Source: Mytilinidion resinicola
Taxonomy: Eukaryota > Ascomycota > Dothideomycetes > Mytilinidiales > Mytilinidiaceae
DNA length: 64,000 bases
Direction: 5' to 3'
NCBI RefSeq assembly: GCF_010093595.1
Contig: NW_022985439.1
Location: forward strand, 2,272,088 to 2,336,087
The position numbers were made by a program, and so were the translations under genes. The stretch's first letter is position 1. Every line of letters begins with the position of its first letter. The notes under the pieces were generated by a model. That model searched no databases, had not been told where the DNA came from, and saw only the letters and a list, made by a program, of their open reading frames with translations. Shown here piece by piece: positions 1 through 10,681 of this stretch.

Positions 1-340
1 ACGCATAACGCCGTGCATGCTGGAACGTCGAGGTAATGTGCTAATCAGTCAAGCGAGCGTTCTACGATGCTTTCATATCGATTGTAGAGGTATGATATCT
101 TTGTTTCCCCGGAATCTTCCTTTGTCACAATGCTCAATATATCCTTTGTCTGTATCTCATCATCCGTCAACTATGCAGTGCAGTGACGCTTTTTCCTACA
201 TTGTATACGGTATTCAGCTCCCTATAAATTTCCATTCGTCAGCTGTCGTTACGACTTTACAACAGACAGTCGAACCTCTAACAGCACCCAACCATCAAGA
301 AGCCATTGCTGGATCAGTCAAACTAGCAGACCTATCAACA

Positions 341-1382
341 ATGCCGCAGGATCTCACCAACCAAGATGCCCCTGAAGGCCTGCCGGTTCTCGAATACCCT
401 AGATTTCCAAGAGAAATTCTACGTGTGGAGGAAACTCTCCTACGTAAGTACGAGGATGCCATGTACTACTATGAGGAAGCTGTCCTTCGGATGAAACGCT
501 TGGGTCTAAACATGAGTCTTTGCAGGAAATTCTATGCGAAGTCCGAAATCACATCAGGCCCTTTTGACGTGCGACCTTCCTACAAATCTCTCCTTGGATA
601 TAATCGTGAAAGAATTGTCCGACGTGCTGATAAAGAAGCATAAGACCGTCGTTGCCTTCAATGCCGTTATTGAATACCACAAAGAGCATCGCTCGCAGAA
701 TCGAGTAGAAAGCCTTGCTTTCTTACTCTGGCGACTACGTGCGCTTGCTCGTCAGCTGGAGACCGACTGCACATTTGGTGTCGAGGAGCCTACTCCCCGA
801 GCGGTTAAAAACTTTGAAGATGCCACCCACAAGACGGTGAACTACATCTACAACGAGTTCAATCAGGTCTGCAATGCAACTTTCAACGCAAACTCTAACC
901 ATTTCACCGAATGGGAGGAGACCGTTATGGAAAATACTGATCCCGATATTGAGAACCTCGATGGGATCGCCACCGAGGTGCTTTTGACCCAAGCAAACGA
1001 TGCATGCCCAATTTGCTTGGAGGACTGGGGTTCAGAGCACGTTCCATTTAAACTCAAGTGCGGCCACATTGCAGGTTACTTTTGCCTCATCACCTGGTTG
1101 AATTCGGCTGCCCGAACTTCAAATCGATGTGTAAGCTGTAGATTCCAAATAAGTAAGGAGAGGCCACGTCGGCCGAAGCCGGATGAAGTTCAAGATAGGC
1201 TACCATTACTATTCACTCTTCTAGAGGAATTGTATTACATCTTCGGGCGTTACAAACCAAAGCGATGTAGGTGGCCGCGATGGCTGAAATTCGTCGAAGA
1301 CAATGTACGCTTCCTGAGAGAAGACCCTCAAACAGGTGCTTGGGCAGCCGGCTATGGCACCCGCACGTTCAGGCGCCGCTGA
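341..1382 (+). CDS. RING-finger protein, copy 1 (reading frame interrupted)
   Basis: Probable E3-ubiquitin-ligase-like protein of a lineage-specific family with two more copies at 35731 and 37387. The C-terminal part (frame of 534-1382) holds a RING: CPIC, then KLKCGH, then a CVSC pair. The N-terminal part (341 to about 540, another frame) matches the other copies in the stretch DAMYYYEEAVLRMKRLGL. The frame changes between 525 and 640. Either a 1-nt indel lies there, or an intron 444-525 (donor GTAAGT, branch-like CTAAAC, acceptor TTGCAG, 82 nt, which restores the frame) is removed; that intron would delete the conserved N-terminal helix. Start ATG 341 is chosen by the similarity to copy 3. 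Substrate unknown. Confidence 0.65.
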
Positions 1383-2231
1383 ATACCTTAGCCAGGTAAC
1401 GAAAATTGGCTAATATTGCAAGGTGTCTAGGTGGCCCGCAAGAAAATTCCAGCCATCAATAATACCCCTATTCAACTTCCGAAGTTACTTCGCCTTATTC
1501 CGCAGGCAATCATCTATTCAGGCGTTAGGTGAATTACTCCCCTGCCTCAAATTGAACCTCTCTCCCCAGAATCTTAATCTTTTGCTCAATGCGTGATTTC
1601 CAAGACTCCACAGCAATACTAGACTTCGTAGCAACTAATGCACTGCTATATACATTGGCCCGCTATTTTCTATATTCACATGCTTCCAAATCCACTAATA
1701 CGAAGCGTATCAAGACCGCGGAAGGCAGCAATTGGTGCCTCCAGTATTGTTTTCCCAGAACGAAATCCTCAGACCTCGAATTCCGTGTGCCAAGATGTTA
1801 TGGTTCTCTTTTAGAGCGGTTTCTAGATCCTAGAATATATGCGATGCACTACTGATGCCATGTATCAAAGAGATCTCATCTGCACTTAGGCGCTCTGCCC
1901 CGCTGACCTTCACGAATCCTATCCCAGGATCCCGGACGTCTACAGGACTACTAGTAGCTCTTCTCTTGCCTGTCTGTAACAACACTACCCATCTTCAATG
2001 TAAGTATTGATGAACGGGCAATGTTTCCCCCAAAAATCTTTCGTCATGATCTTTACGGCTGTACATAATGCAGCTTCTCGAACAAATATACTATTCACCA
2101 CAACCTCATCCCGGCCGGCACTAAGGGATGGAAGCAGTTGATCGGTCTCCACCACCGTCGTACCGCGCAGTCGTCGTTACATTTCTGCGGAGTAAGCGAT
2201 AAGTTAGATAAGGCCTTGTCTAGAAGTTGCC
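1383..2231. other. gene-free stretch
   Basis: No convincing coding sequence. Short open frames here lack family resemblance, and the stretch leads into a transporter relic, so it is probably decayed intergenic DNA. Confidence 0.5.
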
Positions 2232-2444
2232 GCTCATGGAAGCATTACAGTCATTGCGTATTACTCATTTCAGATCTTCCTCGGCGGCGGCTTCAGCGAC
2301 CGACAAGCGTTGCTTGCCTCGATTGGTACGGGCATCGTCAATTGGGTCTTTACGTTACCGGCTGTATATGCGATTGATATATTCGGGAGGCAAAACCTTC
2401 TTCTGACGACCTTCTCGTTGATGGCTCATTGTCTTTCTTGCTAA
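2232..2444 (+). pseudogene. MFS sugar-transporter fragment
   Basis: The frame starting at codon positions 2232/2253 reads VIAYYSFQIF, then GGGFSDRQALLASIGTG and AIDIFGRQ, followed by TAA at 2442. This is the middle of a major-facilitator sugar porter: the segment containing the (G)INVIAYYS and D-x-x-GR-R landmarks of the family. Only about 65 of an expected 500 codons can be recognised. A possible further piece lies at about 2130-2190 (YRAVVVTFL). No start and no downstream helices were found, so it is a relic. Confidence 0.6.
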
Positions 2445-2827
2445 CTCTTCCTACTTGACTAGCTAGCTAAGGTACGTGGCTACATCAGGGAGACGTTCTC
2501 ATCTGCTCGTTAACTTTCCTCATGCACATTGAATTTGCGGCTGCTCAAATGCATACGCAAAGTATTAGGCAACTCGCCGATCCAGCACTTTCCACTAATA
2601 TACTTGGCGTCCCGAGGCTTGTCGTGTTCGTGGTCAATATCTTCCGTTCGCTTCCAAAGATTATACCTGTGTGGTACCACGTTTCCGTTACGGCATTCAA
2701 TCCACAGTACTATGACATCTAGACCGCACACAGTCTCCGAAATCTCTACGAAGTATGTAACACATCGAAAATAGCCCAGCGCCTTCACCAACAGATTTTC
2801 TCTCAGAGATGCCCTCAAATCTTAAAC
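2445..2827. other. gene-free stretch
   Basis: Nothing recognisable; it contains the 5' flank of the interrupted gene that starts at 2828. Confidence 0.4.
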
Positions 2828-2882
2828 ATGTCTCGCCTCCTAAAGCTTCCCCGAGAACTCCGCGATGAAATTATAGAGATCA

Positions 2883-2890
2883 TTATAAAA
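2883..2890. repeat. target-site duplication, left copy
   Basis: TTATAAAA, repeated exactly at 3596-3603. Confidence 0.8.
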
Positions 2891-3595
2891 GGCCAGTGCT
2901 ATACGTCCGACGCCCTTTTACTACACATCCGATGCCCTTATGCTACATATACGACCCCCCCCCTGGGGCCCCTTCACCGCGTTCTAATTGGCTCACTTAT
3001 CGGGCCGACTCCTCCGGAGCGTAGATAGATTCCAAATGCGTACATTAATCAGCCGCCTAGGAAGCGCGGTAGGCCACCTAAGAACTCAACACTAGGAGGT
3101 CCTATAAAGAAGCGACGTACAAATACCAGGGCAATCCTCCAGCGAAAGATTGCGCTGCTAGAAGCGCAGGTACGGGGTTTACAGCCCGTCGCAGGAAGTA
3201 CAGTGCAGTCAACAGGCCTGCAGCAGCCTCGTGAGGTAGCTCGTGAGGTGGCTGATAAGGAATTCGATGAGTATGCGGAGGAGCTTGTAGATAGGGACTT
3301 TACATAGATGCTTGTAGGCTAGGTGCGATAGAGAGAGGGCCTCTATTAGGTGCGAAATTAATGGTTTAAGCATTCTCCTAGGCATGTAGGCACGTAGCTA
3401 TACAAAATGGAAAGGCTATACATAAAACGGAAAGAATGCACGTGCAAATACAAGTGAGAGTAAAGGCCCGGAGGAAGCTCCGAGCCCTCCAAGCCATTAA
3501 AACGCGGTGAAGGGGCCCAAGGGGAGAGGGGTCGTACGTGTAGCGTAAGGGCATCGGATGTGTAGTAAAAGGGCGTCGGACGTATAGCACTAGCC
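2891..3595. mobile_element. 705-bp non-autonomous inverted-repeat element, 8-bp TSD
   Basis: Terminal inverted repeats of roughly 100 bp start GGC(C/T)AGTGCTATACGTCC. The left arm (about 2891-2990) and the right arm (about 3497-3595) match base for base over long stretches. The flanks carry the direct repeat TTATAAAA at 2883-2890 and 3596-3603. An 8-bp target duplication fits hAT (also P or Merlin) superfamilies. No transposase is present; only a short AT-hook frame is inside. Sub-terminal sequence resembles that of the outer element at 51419-54213 (an ATTGGCTC stretch followed by TCCGGAGC). Confidence 0.8.
3029..3307 (+). CDS. AT-hook frame inside the 705-bp element
   Basis: An open frame without ATG that reads PPRKRGRPPKNS, then a basic stretch KKRRTNTRAIL and an acidic tail ending VDRDFT, with stop TAG 3305-3307. 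KRGRPPK is a typical AT-hook minor-groove binding core. It may be the tail or head of a transposon protein left after internal deletion; alone it probably makes no functional protein. Confidence 0.35.
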   Translation: MPNAYINQPPRKRGRPPKNSTLGGPIKKRRTNTRAILQRKIALLEAQVRGLQPVAGSTVQSTGLQQPREVAREVADKEFDEYAEELVDRDFT

Positions 3596-3603
3596 TTATA
3601 AAA
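3596..3603. repeat. target-site duplication, right copy
   Basis: TTATAAAA, partner of 2883-2890. The host reading frame resumes at the next base, 3604. Confidence 0.8.
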
Positions 3604-4596
3604 TCGTACTCTGTTCCTCCGCGCAATCTTCGCGATCCTTCCGTACAAGCCAAATTTGAAAGGCACGTTAAATATCGAAGGGCCGACACGCTATGGCAAT
3701 TTTGCTGGGACTCCCGCCTGTTTTACGACCTTGAATCCGATAACTACGTGCCCAGCTGTAGTGCTCTGCTGCAGACAAACTGGCAGCTTCATGAAGACAC
3801 ACTGGAACGGCTGAACGCATTCCGCCCGAGCTACATGCTAGATGTGATGATGGTTGACGAGGGAGACCTGTGGCCCACATGGACTTCAATACCAATGGTC
3901 TCGTCGTGCATCAATGCTGTCACGGCAACGATCCGCACTTTTCGGACTGGTTATAGTGCTGGATGGATCGGATTTTGTGACGAATGGCTTGGCCCGCTAG
4001 ACATTGCATGGGCTTTCTACCAACTTCTCGAGCGACTTCTAAAGATTGGCCCTGTCGGACCACACGTCCATTACCGCCGTCAACCAGTCACTGGAAAATA
4101 CTCGGCCTACAACACCGGACGACGTATCGCAGTCAACACCATTGATATTGACGTCGCAACCCCGACAGACCTACCGGAGGGGACGGAGATCGCCCCAACA
4201 CAGTTCGGATTCCAGATGTATTTGCCTTTCAGGAACCCGCCAACAGTAGATAATTTCACTTACGATGAAAACAAGACGTACCTGATGCACCCCAAGTCGT
4301 TGGCTACATTTCTGTCGTTTGGTTTGAGAGTACTTCTAGAGATGAGCTGCGATTCGGCTCGTTATGGCGCGATACTTTTCGAACGAGTAGGTACAATCAG
4401 AGTCATGGTTGATGGTGAGGTGTTCAAAGAATGGAAACTCGCCACGCTGCTGGCTGCTTTCCCACCAGACGGACCACCGAGTACGTTCGAACGAGGGACC
4501 CTGGCCGACTTCAAGAGCTGGCGCGAGGAGACGTATGCGGCTCGAGAGAAAGCCGGGCTTCCAGTCATCCGGCACGAAAATGTACAAGAACGATGA

Positions 4597-4964
4597 AAAC
4601 GAGTGCTTTATATCGCGCTGGTGGTGGAAGTAAGGTCTTGGAGCTAGCTCAAGAAAGTTCGCGAGCAACCACAATGGAAGGCTTTTCGCTCGCGCTACTC
4701 TCCAGTCAACATGAAATGAAACTTCACGATCTAGACGACAGTGCGAAGGGTATTCCATTAACATCTACTAAAACCTCAAGCCCTTTGCGCATGACAGCTG
4801 CCAATGATACCTTTTTTATTTTCGCTCCGAATCTTAGAAACAGGTATTCCGATCAAGGATTATTCCCACAAGAGTCCTGTAACTCCCCAGCTCAGCTTCA
4901 AGTGCTGTGTGCGTGGCCCAAAAGTCGCCAAGGAAGAGTGGCAAGTGACACATATGAACAAAAG
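4597..4964. other. gene-free stretch
   Basis: Space between the convergent 3' ends of the interrupted gene (+) and the CorA-like gene (-). No feature recognised. Confidence 0.5.
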
Positions 4965-6396
4965 TCAAACCATACTGGACGCGGGGTCGGATGCCCGACG
5001 CTTAGCCCTCAAGAGAGAAACTATATCATATCGCAACAACAAGAGTGTCAAAGAAAGGATAGGTACAGACACTACAAACCATACCCATATGCTCACTTTG
5101 CCCGTATCAAACTGCAAAAAGTTCATACCAAAGAACGATGTTGTAAATGACAGAGGAATAAAAAAGAACGCCAGTCGAGTGAGCTTCGCGATGCCCTCAG
5201 CCTGCGATATGGCTTCTCGTGACTCTTTGATCATCGCATTGTTCATGACAATCTGGGTGCCCCGATCACAGAGCTCAGAGATAGTTAGACATCGTGCGAG
5301 AAGGTACTCGTAGTCGCGAAGCAGGGTTTGTGCGGCCGAGTCGGCGATTTGTTGTTTGGTCTCATCGAGTTGTCCCTGAGGCCAGCACGACCGAGATTGG
5401 CAGCGTATCGACGCGATGTTGTCGCGAATGCGTTGAGTATGCCTTTCCAACACCTGCCGATTGTAGAGAATGTTTGATATTGTGGGATTTTTCTGTCGCA
5501 CTAAGACCGACTGATCTAACTCCTTCTTGAGCTTGGACTCCAGCATGTTGAGGAACTGTATCTCGGAAAAGGAAGCAAAGCTAAAAAGTTCGTGTAGGGC
5601 GTAAAAGGAGTCCAACGCAGCGACCCTGCGATCAAGACCACGACTGTAATCGAGATGTAACAGGGATGCGCTTTGAGGTATCTGGACTTGAGTCCGTTGG
5701 ATGGCGTTCGTTGGTGCCAGAAGTCGAGAGCGGGGTTTGAGTGCGACGCCCGGTCTGTACTGAGTGACTGGCAGATAGTTGGTAGGAATGTGGTTGGGAT
5801 TCAAAGCATGTGATTGCAAAGGCGCAATCAACGACGGAACGACGATCTGGCTCAAATCATTACCGTGATCGAGCCATACGATTCCTGCACTTGATCAACA
5901 ATTAAGAAAGCTTCAACGTCTGTGGTTTCTTACCAACCCAGCCTTTCCAAGTCTTGATAACGTGTATCGATATGTCTTGCTCTATGGAGAAGTGCTGAAA
6001 GTCGTGTACAGAGCACTCTCGTAGGATTGAATCCCCGAGTTTCGAATCGGAGAGCTTTTTTGTCTTGTGATGATAGTCGTTCATCGGCTTTGCGTTCTGT
6101 AGTCGGAGGTTCTCCAGGTTCCACTGCTCGTCAAGGCTTTTCGAGGTTTGCGGCGATACTCCAAGGGTAGTGATACGTAATTTGATCATCAAGGTCGATG
6201 CGGAGGGAAGCGGTGGCGACGAGAAATTGTCCTGGCGGCTAATGGAAGAGTCAATATGGCGCTGAAAGAACTCGGGATCCAGTTGGTAGCTCTCTCCAAT
6301 GGCGAGTAACCACTCCGGTGACGGATGACCTCTCATAAAAAGCAAATGCCCATACTGGGAGACACTGTGGGTTGGTGTTGAGGGTGGAGTTGCCAC
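4965..6396 (-). CDS. CorA-like membrane protein
   Basis: Two exons on the minus strand: 6396-5934 and 5884-4965. The 49-nt intron 5885-5933 (donor GTAAGA, acceptor GTGCAG) joins WKGWVG to IVWLDHGNDLSQ in frame; the coding sum is 461 codons. The C-terminus has two membrane segments, and the first is followed by FFGMN, the GMN-type pore signature of the CorA Mg2+ transporter family. Fungal proteins of this class are often annotated CorA-like without proven transport. The first in-frame ATG is at 6336-6334 (MRGHPSPEW), and a stop lies just upstream at 6402-6400, so either the start is there or a 5' exon is missing or unrecognised. The N-terminus is shorter than in relatives as I know them. Confidence 0.7.
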
Positions 6397-6775
6397 ATAT
6401 CATCACCGGTGGGGGCAACTGCTCGCTCCCTCGCTGCCTGAGAGCCGCGTCTGCAGCTTTCATTTCATCACATTTCCTTCTATCCGCAACCCTCTCAACT
6501 ATCGTCGACCGACACCTCGGTATTCTACGCCAATTCGTGAGCCCTAGCCCACATCAATTACAAAGATAATTCGGGGCACATCCTCTGAATTAAATCCGAG
6601 ACAAGACTAGGAGTACAAGGAGGGTGCCAGTCTAGCCTATTTCTGTCAATTCTCTTGTTTGTAAGTCATGGTTGTGTGGTTTTGCAACCAATATTATATT
6701 TGTTGTTGGGCTCACGAATTGACGTACTGAGGTGACTCATATTTCTGTACAACCAGATCCTATTGCTGCTTTGCA
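6397..6775. promoter_or_regulatory. divergent intergenic region, CorA-like / amidase
   Basis: 379 bp between two divergently transcribed genes, so it must hold both promoters. No clear binding motif was identified. Confidence 0.4.
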
Positions 6776-9144
6776 ATGGGGCAATTCACCTCCCGCAGTC
6801 AGGTCCCACTGAAGGGGCCGGGGCCAGTCCTCGGCGGCAGCATTCGCCAAATTGAGGAACTGCGACTCTTTGAGCTTAGAGGCGCTCGATATCTTGCTCT
6901 ACCTCTTGCCCCGGTTAGCTTTGTCATTCCCGAATTCCCCAGTGGCATCATCCCTGTCACAGTCGTCTCAACTCCCCAGGGCCAGACTTTCAACCAAAGT
7001 TGGGTCGACAGTAATATCAAGAAATGGATTGCGTCAGACGATGTCTTTCAACGGGACTTCCTTACCAACGTGGTATTCATTAGTGTGGAGACGAAGGCCT
7101 CCGTCGGATTAACCGAAGTGTCTGATCACATGCGGCACACCTGGGATACCAACTGGTGTACCTTAGTTCCTGAGCAGTTAGTGGGACTAGAAGTAACATC
7201 GGGCCCGTATGTATTCTGGAACGGTCAGCTTTGCAAAGCATACAGACTCTATGACGATCCGAACCAAGCTTTCATCGTGGGGACGAAGCCACAAACATCC
7301 ACAGGGTGAGTCAAATCATCATTTCAGGTCATCCTACCCACGTCGGTCATTGAGTTTCGCAATAGTTTTGAGAATTTGCGCGTGAGTGGTGATTTCTACA
7401 CGTCCTTGAGTTTGGCTGTTCCATCGCGCATCCTTCCAGATCGCAGTGCGAAGAGACCTCTGGAAGGGCTCCGATTTGCAGTGAAAGATATTTTCGAGAT
7501 TGAAGGACTTCGGACTACCGTGGGATGTCGAGCGTACTACGCTCTCTCCAAGACCGCACCGAAGACCGCCCCGACCGTGCAAAAGTTGATTGATGCCGGT
7601 GCCCAATTGGTCGGCACCCTGAAACTGGGTTCTCTAATCACGAGAGAGGAGCCTACCGAATCGGCCGACTACCAGGCACCTTTCAATCCTCGAGGAGATG
7701 GTTACCAGTCTGCTTGGAGCAGCAGTGGGGGTAGTGGTGCTGCTATTGCTGCGTACGATTGGCTCGACTTCACAATCAGTACAGATAGTAGGACTCGTGG
7801 CTTCACACATCTTGTCAAATGGGTGCTAATTTGGTACTAGCTACCGGAAGTAGCCGTCGGCCGGCTCTAGCCAATGGGTGCTTTGGAATCCGCGTGTCCA
7901 GTGATGCACTTCCCTCCGAAGGAGTCGTTCCATCTTGGTCGTGAGTCTCTATCGCGAAAAACCCCCGGGGGTTTGACTATCTTCTCTAACATGTATAGCT
8001 ACTTTGATTCTCCGGCTCTCTATGGTAGAGATTTTGCAAAATTCGAGAACATGATCAGCACATGGATCAGCCCCAAGAAAGAACTAGCGACTGAAGTTAG
8101 TATCTTCAGAGGTTTTGGATATCACATCGTCTAATGGCTCGCAGCTGCCTGTTTCGCTTCTGTACCTAAGCGACTTTTTACCTGTTAAGAACGAGGTCCA
8201 GATGAAACTCATCGACAACTTTATTGTGGATGTTGAGTCGACCTACGATATCAAAATTGAGAAACTGTCGGTTGCGGAGACATGGAAAGCAAACAAGCCC
8301 GCTGATGTTGATGAGGTATCCATCCAGGAATATCTTGAGGATGTAGGAATCCCTCCTCCCCCTCCCTTACTCCACCATCCCATTTTCGCTGATCAAAATC
8401 AGGTTGGAGTCAACTCGTTCTGCTATGGTGTCTACCACGAGCTTGACTGGTTTCGGAAGGAGTATCACGAGAAATTCGATAAAGCTCCCTATGTCAATCC
8501 CGTCATGTAATGGAGATGGTGCGTTACTTGCTCGATATTTATTTAGCTTTGCTAAGGCCAATGATAGGAAAGCTGCAGAAAATGTTACGGAAGAACAGTA
8601 CGATGACGCTGTAAATCGGCTGCGCATCTACAAAGATTGGTTTCACCAGGAGATTATGCAGGTTGGGAAGCGTAACACCTTGATTGTGCTACCCATTACA
8701 TCCCAGGAAGTTGACTACCGAGATGTGCCGCCTGGGTGAATATCCCATCCCTTCGCTGATACCACTGCTGATATAGTACTAGACCGCCCACTGCACCGAA
8801 TGCCTTTGATGGAATCTGGTTGGCACCGACACTTGGTGCCCCAGAAGTTTCTCTCCCGAGTCTGTTTACCCGTTCCATCCATTACATCCATCATTTTGAT
8901 TCCTGCTAATACTCCCCAGTCGGCGAAATGGAATACGACTCGCGAGTAAGTGAGCGAAAAGAACATTTACCTATAGTGGTCTCGCTACTGGGTAGCCCGG
9001 GTACGTGTTTGCATCAAAGCCTTTAAAGTCCTCGCTAACAATTCTCCTTAAGGTTCGGACGTGAGTTTGCTTAAGTCCGTGCGCAAAGTACTCGAGCACT
9101 CTGGTCGACCCTTTTCAGTCAAGTCTGGCTCACGGATGTGGTAA
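6776..9144 (+). CDS. amidase-signature family protein
   Basis: Ten exons read by eye: 6776-7305, 7366-7787, 7841-7940, 7999-8095, 8145-8342, 8403-8506, 8547-8735, 8783-8859, 8920-9000, 9053-9144; sum 1890 nt, 629 aa. The catalytic Lys is in FAVKDIFEIEG, the cis-Ser in SSSGGSGAA and the nucleophile Ser in DTTGSSRRPA, which is the amidase-signature triad. The C-terminal half has FDGIWLAPTLGAPEV and LPIVVSLLGSPGSD, typical of the large fungal amidases with an extra N-terminal domain of about 170 residues (often labelled Arp1-like). Introns are 40-60 nt. The 40-nt intron 8507-8546 is unusually short, and its removal is needed to avoid TAA 8508-8510. Substrate unknown. Confidence 0.85.
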
Positions 9145-9278
9145 CTCTTTGCCAATACTGGGAACAATTTGAGTTTGCGCAGACGTCCATAAGAGTCATG
9201 ATATTTTGTGCAAGCAGTATTAAAATTGATCAGACCGTCAGCCTGTCCTGTCCACTAAAGCCCTTTGAGCTTTCCAAT

Positions 9279-10363
9279 TCATTCATCGTAGTATGCAAGT
9301 ACTCGTACTTCAATGTTTTCTCGTGGTGCCTCATTTCCTGGTCTCAATGGGTTTGCAAAAGAGCAATGGGGTACACCTGAAAACGTCAATAATTGACTCA
9401 GTCTAAATAAGGCACTTCAACTTACCGGCACAAGCAGCGGGCAAGGAGTCCGTCTGCTTGAAAACGATGATCTCGGTAGTCTTGTGGTTGCTCAGAAAAT
9501 ACCATTTGTAGCCAGGCCTGTAGTAAACCTGCATGTTCTCTGCGGCATGATCTGGATAGATTAAGTCCGAGTCCGTGATGTCGTTTTCCTTGTCGACGGT
9601 TGCAGCATCGCAAACTAACAGAGGCCAATCGTTCATAGGTCCTTTCAGCGGCTTCCAAAAGCTACATAGGTGCTTAGCGCTTGCGGCCTCAGAAGTGGGA
9701 GCTGGTTTACTTGATCCATTGAAAGCGAGTTTTCATCATATTCTCGGCCTTCTCACCTTACTGCAGCCGTACCTCTCTTCGTGCTTCGTCTAGTGTGGCA
9801 TCTGCGCTATGGTTAATTACGTAGTCTACGGCACGTTGAACCACCATTGGAATTACGAACCAATATGCGCAACGGTAGTGGGTTGCTCCCACGCATGCGG
9901 TATATCGGAAGACTTCGGCCAGTCAGGGTCACGTTTGCGTATCTAGTGGCGATGATTAGGACCTTTGCAACAGCTACTACGAAGAAACTTCACATACTGC
10001 ATATCGGAAGACCTGTACATGCTTGGCGCCTAGATGGTTCCCGAGTAGGGATTCCACGTGTCTGAAGTAGACTTGAAGCTTCTCCTCGTCGAAGTAGTCG
10101 TCGTAAGCTAGGCCGCAGTCGGTGTCAAATACCGCGAACCCGTTTGTCTCTATCGTGAAGTTTTCCTTGATATCTCGCATGTCCGTCACCCTGATGCTAG
10201 GGATTTCTTCCCTTTCCATGTTCGATTGATCAATCTCTTCGCTTGGGGCATCAAATTTGAAGGTGTATAGTTTTTCATGTTGAAACTTCTCATCGGCCTT
10301 AAAAAAGAGTAATGGAATCTCTACTGTTTGTACACCATTTGTTACTAGCTCTTTTTCAGTCAT
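9279..10363 (-). pseudogene. CmcJ/AsaB-like oxygenase-fold protein with one internal stop
   Basis: Minus-strand exons 10363-9998, 9942-9861, 9801-9711, 9661-9426, 9376-9279; sum 873 nt. Landmarks follow the fungal CmcJ/AsaB (GA4-desaturase-like) family: FRYAIRKRDPDW, then WKPLKGPMNDWPLLVCD, YKWYFLS, and the C-terminal VPHCSFANPLRPGNEAPREN. TAA at 9760-9758 interrupts exon 3 where relatives have Tyr (LQ-stop-GEKAEN). That TAA lies inside a possible donor, GTAAGG; splicing from it to the 9662 acceptor stays in frame and skips the stop at the cost of about 15 conserved residues. So it is either a pseudogene or a gene with a shifted splice site. Relatives act in secondary metabolism. Confidence 0.7.
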
Positions 10364-10681
10364 TTTATCTGTTGTTGATGTTGCTTTTGGCGCCGGTGCT
10401 TTTCACGGTAGTACGTAGAAACGTTTCGCTATAACTCGGGTTGCCACTACTAGCGCGTCAGTGGCGTTACATCCTTCCATATCCGTAACAAGGGGGGAAC
10501 AGGGGAACAGGGGAGTACCCCCCCCCCCCCCCCTATCAGGGGCTATATATACGGGTCTTATGCCTCTTCAGATCAACACAGAACTGCTTCTTCACAACCT
10601 GAGACTATAGCTCCGAAAGCCAGCTAATCTACAGATATGAAGGCATAGTAACTGACCATCCAGCTTCGGACAATAGAAATC
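10364..10681. other. intergenic region with poly-C tract
   Basis: Promoter side of the CmcJ-like gene. It contains a run of 16 C (10518-10533) and a TATATA stretch at about 10545. No gene recognised. Confidence 0.4.
10518..10533. repeat. homopolymer C tract (16 nt)
   Basis: Uninterrupted C run; its length is prone to assembly error and replication slippage. Confidence 0.9.

Larger units (their letters stand above)
2828..4596 (+). pseudogene. LPRELRD-type (F-box-like) gene split by a transposable element
   Basis: The first 21 codons (2828-2890) read MSRLLKLPRELRDEIIEI..., the short leucine-rich opening common to fungal F-box-like hypothetical proteins. The coding frame resumes at 3604 (SYSVPPRNLRDP...) and runs to the stop at 4596, ending GLPVIRHENVQER. 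Between them lies a 705-bp element (2891-3595) flanked by the 8-bp duplication TTATAAAA. Removing the element and one duplication joins the two halves exactly in frame, giving about 351 codons. As it stands, translation from 2828 stops inside the element at 3026-3028. A decayed relative of the C-terminus lies at 20984-21226. Function unknown. Confidence 0.8.

Noticed and set aside
1589..1855. 88-codon plus-strand frame
   Set aside because: No domain-like pattern, biased composition, no neighbouring exon fits.
8508..8510. Amidase as a pseudogene because of TAA
   Set aside because: A ten-exon model including the 40-nt intron gives an uninterrupted 629-aa protein with all catalytic residues.
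10518..10533. Poly-C run as telomeric or structured element
   Set aside because: No telomere-type repeat around it; a simple homopolymer.
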